Shown here in pieces: positions 34,296 to 38,669 of a DNA stretch of 38,669 nucleotides. Source of the stretch: Desulfosporosinus sp. OT (GTDB taxonomy: Bacteria > Bacillota > Desulfitobacteriia > Desulfitobacteriales > Desulfitobacteriaceae); contig NZ_AGAF01000276.1 in assembly GCF_000224515.1 (NCBI RefSeq), positions 1 through 38,669 of the forward strand. The letters are read 5' to 3'. The translations under genes were made by a program, and so were the position numbers. The notes under the pieces were generated by a model that worked only from the letters and a program-made list of their open reading frames with translations, did no database searches and was not told the DNA's origin. Positions within the stretch are counted from its first letter, which is position 1; each line of letters starts with the position of its first letter.

Positions 34296-34662
34296 TACTT
34301 ACATCCTCTCTTTACGGTAATTCGCCATAAATTCCTCTTACCCACCAATATCCATACGCCCCTCGTATAATCAAATGAGTTCCAGCCCAAGAGTCCTTCA
34401 AATTCCAAGAACGTGGCGCTTTTTATTGCCCTTCAAAACTGAAAAAATAATTAGAATTGGTCCTCGAGCAAAATTGCAAAGACTATCTTTCCTGCGCAGA
34501 GCACCATCAAAAAGCACTTCCAAACAGTAATCTCAATTGGCATTTTTATACGACTAACTTCATCACCTCCGAAAAACTAAAAATCGACCATACAAAATAA
34601 GTGTACCGTGGATTTTTTCAGTTTTATATCACCCAGTGGGTGATCTTTGGAATCGATTTTCT
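34296..34662. other. Intergenic region with repeat copy R3
   Basis: 367 bases between the giant gene and the DUF2442-like gene. The right part holds repeat copy R3. On the minus strand a perfect GGAGGTGATG (34561-34570) is followed by a 30-codon frame from the ATG at 34543 (MPIEITVWKCF...), but the spacing is too long for it to serve that ATG, so the box looks like a relic of a lost gene start. No further gene is seen. Confidence 0.4.
34582..34643. repeat. Repeat copy R3 (diverged), with palindrome tcacccagtgggtga
   Basis: About 62 bases align with R2 at 34915-34973: aatc.acca...gtgta..gtggatttttt, then a short spacer and the 15-base dyad tcacccagtgggtga (34629-34643). The two copies lie in direct orientation, one on either side of the DUF2442-like gene. 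Confidence 0.7.
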
Positions 34663-34893
34663 TTATTTCTGAGCCAGCTGAAAAAGCTCATTTATATATA
34701 TTTCAATTTTGTTGTCCCACCGAATACAAATTCCATCAGTAGTCGCCTGTTTAAAAAACTCCTTGTCCGCAAGCATGGCGAAGCGAACCGTTCCCAGTCT
34801 TTTTTCCATGTTCAAAATGATACTGCTGCCATTCCCTAACAAAACCTCCAGATGGTAATCTTCCTTAGGCACTACGTTAATAATCTGAAGCAT
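34663..34893 (-). CDS. Small DUF2442-like protein
   Basis: Seventy-six residues with a GGGGGTGAT ribosome binding site 4 bases before the ATG. The pattern LQIINVVPKEDYHLEVLLGN, LADKEFFKQATTDGICIRWD and KIEIYINELFQL follows the DUF2442 layout (N-terminal beta hairpin, F.(D/E)..LF, WxNxIDIxxDxLY-like end). DUF2442 proteins often accompany DUF4160 proteins and are suspected toxin-antitoxin or regulatory partners; no DUF4160 partner is present here. The gene is boxed in by two related hairpin repeats. Confidence 0.7.
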   Translation of the reverse strand: MLQIINVVPKEDYHLEVLLGNGSSIILNMEKRLGTVRFAMLADKEFFKQATTDGICIRWDNKIEIYINELFQLAQK

Positions 34894-34914
34894 ACAATCA
34901 CCCCCAATTAAAAA

Positions 34915-34973
34915 AATCCACTAAACGTAATTGTATAGTGGATTTTTTTCGATTTGTATCACCCGGTGGGTGA
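34915..34973. repeat. Repeat copy R2: terminator-like hairpin plus palindrome tcacccggtgggtga
   Basis: The hairpin aatccacta/tagtggatt (34915-34923 with 34936-34944) is flanked by A- and T-runs, so it reads as a terminator on both strands. Then comes the dyad tcacccggtgggtga (34959-34973). On the minus strand the hairpin and its U-run end just before the ribosome binding site of the DUF2442-like gene, where it could act as an attenuator. Confidence 0.7.
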
Positions 34974-35281
34974 TTTTGGGATTCGATCGATTATCTTCTA
35001 TCATTTAACCAGGTATAAGGTGGATGAATGACTATCACAAAGTTCTCAGCACATCGATGTGCTTAAAAATATTCAAGGTCGCCTTGAAGGTCAAAAAGCA
35101 AAATGTCTTGAGTGTATCATCTTTATGTCCTCAAGGCTTTCATAATTTTAATTTTGATCCCCCTAATAATCTAGTCCACGGTCGTATTAACGTATTGAGG
35201 AAGATAGATCAAAAAATGATGAAACGGTGAATCCTTATTTGTGTTAGTATGTGTTTAAGGCGAACTAAAGGGGGAAAAAAC
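34974..35281. other. Intergenic region with several inverted repeats
   Basis: 308 bases without a convincing gene. It contains a perfect 16-base palindrome, agcacatcgatgtgct (35048-35063), a 7-bp stem TTCAAGG/CCTTGAA (35072-35088), and a further cttgag/ctcaag pair about 20-30 bases downstream. The short frame at 35024-35230 shows no family features. Confidence 0.5.
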
Positions 35282-36832
35282 GTGAAGTGTACTTGTGGCC
35301 ATGAAGTTGGAACCTACCACAATTGCCCTAACTGCGGGGGACCTGTTGAAAATGACAAGACACTCTCAGCGTCAGAAGATAAAAAGGTTACTGAACAACT
35401 GCCTAAAGATGGAAACGGCGAGGTTGAGGACATTGCGGTAAGTGCCCAAATAAGCTCTAGAAAACCGAAAAAAATCAAAATCGCCTCTTTCTTAATCATA
35501 GCTGTTTGCCTAGTATTAGCAGGCTGCAGCTACTACTGGTTTAAGACGGTTTATCAACCTGATCAGAGCCTAGCCAGGGCTACCAAGCTCTTAAGTATTG
35601 GACAAAAATCCGAAGCCGATGAGGCTTTTCGTTCCTTCATCTCTAATTATCCACAACACGCCAAAGTTGCCTTTGCTTATGGGAAACTATTTGAGCTTAA
35701 TTTTAGTGACGAGACCAAGTCCGGTGATATTTTAAAAATATTGCAGGAGAAATATCCTGCCTCAGAAGAATATGCCAATAGCTTAGCCAAATCAGCCGCT
35801 CACCAGATCGATACTTTCACACCGCTTTACGATAACTACTACAATACTGGGCTTGGAAAGGATAAATATTACTCTAAGGCCAAAAGTCTTCTCAACGAGC
35901 TAAATGCGCTTGGCGATTCAAGCGCATTTATTACAGCGGGTGGCAATGATCTCATTTCCAAACTGAACCAAATAGTTAACCCTCCTTTTGGAGCTATCGA
36001 ATTTCAGCTTGCCTTAAGCGACTACATCAACATTGAATCTGTAAAACATGCTGATAAACCGAAGGTTACACTAACCAGAAGTGATGGAACATCTGCTAAA
36101 GTACAATACGACAATGAGACTAGAATTGTTAGCTCGTATGATCTGGCTCCGGGAAACTACAAATTGGATATCAATCTGCTAAGAACTGTTGGAGCCCACC
36201 GCGACAGCTATTTTGGTGGGGAATCATTTACCATCGTACCTGGGCGCAAATACAAAGACATTACGTACCTGTTTAAGAAAAAGGAGTCTAGCTCAACTCC
36301 TGATAATATTGCTCGCCGATATTTGGCTCTAGACAACAATACTCAGCTTATTGTTGCTAAACAAATAGTCCCATTCTCTGATTCGCCTGTGCCAACAGAG
36401 ATTACCGGAGCAGTTTTACCTCAGGGATACAGCATTCCTGAAAATGATTATTATCTCTTCGACTTAGATAACGATAGGAAAAATGAGCTTATTGCTTATT
36501 ACCTGAAAACGCGCTCACTTGCTGTCTTATATTGGAATGGTAAAGCATTTGAGGAGCAAGTTAAATTTCAAATTGGAAGTAACTATTCAAATCTTGACTT
36601 TTCTATGTATCCAATAAGCATTAAATTATATAAGCTTGAAGGTATTTCATTCCCTGTCTTGGGACTAATAACTACATGTGGTGATATCGGGAGGTATCCG
36701 GAATTAACGCTCATAAATTGGAATGGCAAAGACGGATACAACATCATTTGGGACGCTACGGCCGGAGACCAAGGTGATTGGGAAATATCTAAAAATGAGA
36801 TCATTATGAGTCAAGACAACCACCAAGTGTAG
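35282..36832 (+). CDS. Zinc-ribbon membrane protein with TPR-like and FG-GAP-like regions
   Basis: I place the start at the GTG at 35282, after an AAAGGGGG ribosome binding site, giving 516 residues. Residues 3-18 form a zinc ribbon (CTCGHEVGTYHNCPNC). A charged linker precedes one membrane segment at about 66-84 (IASFLIIAVCLVLAGC), so the rest should be outside the cell. Residues 95-170 look like a single tetratricopeptide-type helical unit (LARATKLLSIGQKSEADEAF). A beta domain follows (VTLTRSDGTSAKVQYD, YDLAPGNYKLDINLL), and residues 385-440 have an integrin/FG-GAP-like strand pattern (YYLFDLDNDRKNELIAYYL). Zinc ribbon plus one membrane span is common in Firmicutes envelope proteins of unknown role. 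No operon partner is adjacent; a strong terminator follows. Confidence 0.75.
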   Translation: MKCTCGHEVGTYHNCPNCGGPVENDKTLSASEDKKVTEQLPKDGNGEVEDIAVSAQISSRKPKKIKIASFLIIAVCLVLAGCSYYWFKTVYQPDQSLARATKLLSIGQKSEADEAFRSFISNYPQHAKVAFAYGKLFELNFSDETKSGDILKILQEKYPASEEYANSLAKSAAHQIDTFTPLYDNYYNTGLGKDKYYSKAKSLLNELNALGDSSAFITAGGNDLISKLNQIVNPPFGAIEFQLALSDYINIESVKHADKPKVTLTRSDGTSAKVQYDNETRIVSSYDLAPGNYKLDINLLRTVGAHRDSYFGGESFTIVPGRKYKDITYLFKKKESSSTPDNIARRYLALDNNTQLIVAKQIVPFSDSPVPTEITGAVLPQGYSIPENDYYLFDLDNDRKNELIAYYLKTRSLAVLYWNGKAFEEQVKFQIGSNYSNLDFSMYPISIKLYKLEGISFPVLGLITTCGDIGRYPELTLINWNGKDGYNIIWDATAGDQGDWEISKNEIIMSQDNHQV

Positions 36833-36966
36833 GAATATATAAGTTTTGCATTTTAGTAATGGGAATTTGTTCATACAAAAAACAAGACATCACAATTGGA
36901 GTGGGCAACACCATGAATTGGATACGCCTTCGTCATCCCATGATATCTATCGAGCTTATTTATACA

Positions 36967-37005
36967 GGTTGGGCCGGAAAGTTCTACTGGTCCAACCCGT
37001 TTTTT
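36967..37005 (+). terminator. Rho-independent terminator of the zinc-ribbon gene
   Basis: An 11-bp stem (ggttgggccgg with ctggtccaacc, two G-U pairs) and a 9-base loop, followed by cg and a run of six T. It lies 135 bases after the stop of the plus-strand gene and just before the convergent aldolase gene's stop. Confidence 0.85.
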
Positions 37006-37006
37006 C

Positions 37007-37933
37007 TTATATTTGGTTGCTGCAGTTTAAGACATTGCTGATCTTATGCTTAACCATGTTTTTAATGGCTTCTCTGGCTGGTTTGAGATACTGGCGAGGA
37101 TCAAAGTCAGCTGGATTGACAGCCAAATACTCCCGAATGGAAGCCGTCATGGCAAGGCGGAGATCCGTGTCAATGTTTATTTTGCATACCCCCATGGTTC
37201 CAGCCTTACGAAGTAACTCTTCGGGAACGCCCTGAGCTCCTTTAAGTTCTCCTCCGTACTGGTTGCATTTGGCCACAAAATCTGGCAACACTGTGGAAGC
37301 CCCGTGTAAGACCAACGGAAAACCGGGTAGCAGCGCGGTAATTTCTTCAAGGCGAGCGAAATCAAGCTTAGCTTCTCCCTTGAACTTATAGGCTCCATGA
37401 CTGGTACCAATCGCAATAGCCAGGGAATCACAGCCCGTTTGATGGACAAATTCACCGGCCTGCTCAGGATCAGTATAGCTGCTATCCTTAGCCCTGACAT
37501 TCACCGCGTCTTCTATGCCGGCTAATCTACCTAATTCAGCTTCCACCACTACGCCTTTCGCATGGGCATACTCTACGACCTTTTTCGTCACGGCAATATT
37601 TTCGGCAAAAGGCAACTTTGAGCCATCGATCATCACAGAGGTAAAACCACCGTCAACACAAGCCTTGCAAATCTCAAAATCTTCCCCGTGGTCCAGATGC
37701 AGGCAAATCGGTAAACCTGTGTCCTCTACGGCAGCCTCTACCAGCTTCATCAAGTAAATGTGCCTAGCATACTTCCGAGCTCCCGCAGAAACCTGCAAAA
37801 TAAGAGGGGCGTTTTCTTCCTTTGCTGCATCTACAATTCCTTGAATAATCTCCATATTGTTGACGTTAAACGCTCCGACGGCACATTTCCCATAGACTTT
37901 CTTAAACATTTCAGTTGAAGTTACCAGTGGCAT
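37007..37933 (-). CDS. fba: Class II fructose-bisphosphate aldolase family protein
   Basis: A 308-residue class II aldolase with a GGGAGGG ribosome binding site. The zinc-site and catalytic motifs are present: LHLDHGEDFEICKACVDGG (D81, H82), MIDGSKLPF, VEAELGRLAG, GTSHGAYKFKG, PLVLHGAST and INIDTDLRLAM. These cleave fructose-1,6-bisphosphate, or a tagatose or ketose relative, into dihydroxyacetone phosphate and an aldehyde in the cytoplasm. Length and motifs fit FBA proper, but a tagatose-bisphosphate or other ketose-bisphosphate specificity cannot be excluded. It stands alone, with its own promoter upstream. Confidence 0.93.
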   Translation of the reverse strand: MPLVTSTEMFKKVYGKCAVGAFNVNNMEIIQGIVDAAKEENAPLILQVSAGARKYARHIYLMKLVEAAVEDTGLPICLHLDHGEDFEICKACVDGGFTSVMIDGSKLPFAENIAVTKKVVEYAHAKGVVVEAELGRLAGIEDAVNVRAKDSSYTDPEQAGEFVHQTGCDSLAIAIGTSHGAYKFKGEAKLDFARLEEITALLPGFPLVLHGASTVLPDFVAKCNQYGGELKGAQGVPEELLRKAGTMGVCKINIDTDLRLAMTASIREYLAVNPADFDPRQYLKPAREAIKNMVKHKISNVLNCSNQI

Positions 37934-38251
37934 ACTAATTTCCCTCCCGATATTTTTATTTAGTTTGTATACTTTCGCAGAATCTTACTCAGATCAAGCT
38001 TTGTTTCTCTTCGTTCCTTTTCAAACTTTAATTATAGACTAATCAGATTATCGTCAAATGGTAGCTTCTTTGGAAAATCAAAAAACTATTATAATTACGC
38101 TACTTTCTCGCTGCGAGGGATAACGTTCAAATTACCTCGTATTCATAGTCTGTTTGGCAAATGAAAGTTTGAATTAATGGATAGAACAGGAAATCATCTA
38201 TTTCCTGCTTAACTAAACTTGTTTCCATTTGGCCGCACTCCTTAAAATCAA
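37934..38251. other. Intergenic region upstream of the aldolase gene
   Basis: 318 bases with the aldolase promoter and, further upstream, an 8-bp inverted repeat caggaaat/atttcctg (38187-38207) with a 5-base loop but no T-run. No gene is seen. Confidence 0.5.
38031..38057 (-). promoter_or_regulatory. Candidate sigma-A promoter of the aldolase gene
   Basis: On the minus strand TTGACG, 15 bases, then a perfect TATAAT, about 98 bases before the aldolase ATG. The spacer is two bases shorter than ideal, or one if TTTGAC is taken as the -35. The region is otherwise AT-rich and gene-free. Confidence 0.55.
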
Positions 38252-38515
38252 CTACTCAAAAGCAGCTGAAATAGGTGAATGATCACTAAGCTCGGACCAT
38301 TCTTCATATGGGCCGGCCTCTACAGCCTTTAGCCTTGTCATAAAGTCCTCTGACGCAAAACAATAATCAATGTGGTATGCTTTGTTCTTCTTCCTATACA
38401 TATATAAAGTGTGTTGGGTCTCTCGACCTTGTTCCTCTCCAAAGTAAAGATGATACGCACTATAGATTCGTTTTTCTTTTAGATAGTTAACAACATCAGT
38501 ATGGGTTCCAGCGCA
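38252..38515 (-). pseudogene. C-terminal remnant of an endonuclease/exonuclease/phosphatase-family protein
   Basis: The minus-strand frame encodes 87 residues without a start: AGTHTDVVNYLKEKRIYSAY, GEEQGRETQHTLYM, KAYHIDYCFASEDF and WSELSDHSPISAAFE. HIDYxFAS and SDHxP are the last catalytic motifs of EEP-family nucleases, so this is a family C-terminus cut off from its N-terminal part. It is joined directly to the end of an HD-GYP frame. Confidence 0.7.
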
Positions 38516-38669
38516 TTACTTCCATACACTTCGATAAAAACTTCTACCAAAGCAGGGTCAAATTGGGTACCAGAATATCTTTTTAGTTCTTCTATTGCAT
38601 GTTCCATTGTTCTTGGTTGCGATCTATAACTACGTGGGGAGGTTATAGCGTCAACAGTATCTGCAATGC
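38479..38669 (-). pseudogene. HD-GYP domain fragment (C-terminal), truncated at window edge
   Basis: The minus-strand frame is open at the right edge and reads IADTVDAITSPRSYRSQP, MEHAIEELKRYSGTQFDPAL and VEVFIEVYG, the conserved last part of HD-GYP cyclic-di-GMP phosphodiesterase domains. It ends 12 codons into the EEP remnant at the TAA at 38479-38481. Most HD-GYP proteins end near this point, so little is missing; whether the N-terminal part beyond the window is intact is unknown. Confidence 0.7.

Noticed and set aside
34541-34572. Possible small gene after a perfect GGAGGTGATG box
   Set aside because: The frame is only 30 codons, the box is about 20 bases from the ATG, and no family is recognised.
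35024-35230. 68-residue plus-strand frame
   Set aside because: No ribosome binding site, no family motif, and it is filled with inverted repeats.
35249-35281. Earlier ATG start for the zinc-ribbon protein
   Set aside because: No ribosome binding site precedes it; the AAAGGGGG box fits the GTG at 35282, which starts right before the zinc ribbon.
35499-35545. Lipobox (LAGC) in the zinc-ribbon protein
   Set aside because: The Cys lies at the end of a membrane segment more than 80 residues from the start, after a cytoplasmic zinc ribbon, so a lipoprotein signal is unlikely.

Overview
The window looks like a low-to-mid GC Firmicutes chromosome, most likely an anaerobic Clostridia of the Desulfosporosinus/Desulfitobacterium kind. 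This rests on strong GGAGG-type ribosome binding sites, a LUD/4Fe-4S lactate-utilisation protein next to a FadR-type GntR regulator, and Firmicutes-like mobile elements. The genus is an inference.

Layout. Bases 1-1116 (+) hold the 3' end of a lactate/glycolate-type oxidation operon: a LUD plus ferredoxin-domain protein, then its probable GntR regulator. Bases 1158-26220, all on the minus strand, form one long extracellular contractile injection system (eCIS; Afp/PVC/MAC-like) operon. In transcription order it has: a Pvc15-type double AAA+ ATPase (split by a frameshift), a DUF4255 cap protein, a carboxypeptidase-regulatory-like protein, sheath, tube 1, a tail-assembly-chaperone-like protein with an out-of-frame DUF6760-like extension that has no start codon, tube 2, an Ala-rich protein with 36-bp repeats, a LysM tube-initiator protein, a gpD-like hub (split by a frameshift), a gpV-like spike, a PAAR tip, a gp25 wedge, two baseplate-J proteins, a beta-propeller/gpI-like protein, a fibre-like protein and a 915-residue cargo candidate. 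The cargo has an eCIS-type N-terminal motif, a Gly/Ala-rich hydrophobic middle, an HExxH centre and a separate C-terminal domain. A degenerate IS607-type element (tnpA remnant, intact TnpB-like gene, possible omegaRNA) lies between the gpI-like and fibre genes.

Upstream of the operon (26392-28887, minus) is a MalT/LAL-type LuxR regulator, a plausible local controller. Beyond it is a 1697-residue protein (29202-34295, minus) that resembles a composite pore-forming toxin: a MACPF-like motif, a long coiled coil with a hydrophobic hairpin, and a C-terminal region recalling clostridial P47/TULIP proteins. It is bracketed by related hairpin repeats, two of which also flank a small DUF2442-like gene. 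Then come a zinc-ribbon/transmembrane/TPR-like protein (+), a class II fructose-bisphosphate aldolase (minus) with a recognisable promoter, and remnants of an endonuclease/exonuclease/phosphatase gene and an HD-GYP gene at the right edge.

How it fits together. The structural genes would build a sheathed contractile tube with a spiked baseplate, capped by DUF4255 and serviced by the AAA+ ATPase. The 915-residue protein is the best cargo candidate. Two frameshifts (A7 tract in the gpD-like gene; short G run in the ATPase) and the IS insertion mean the particle is either decaying, recoded, or affected by sequencing errors; raw reads would settle which.
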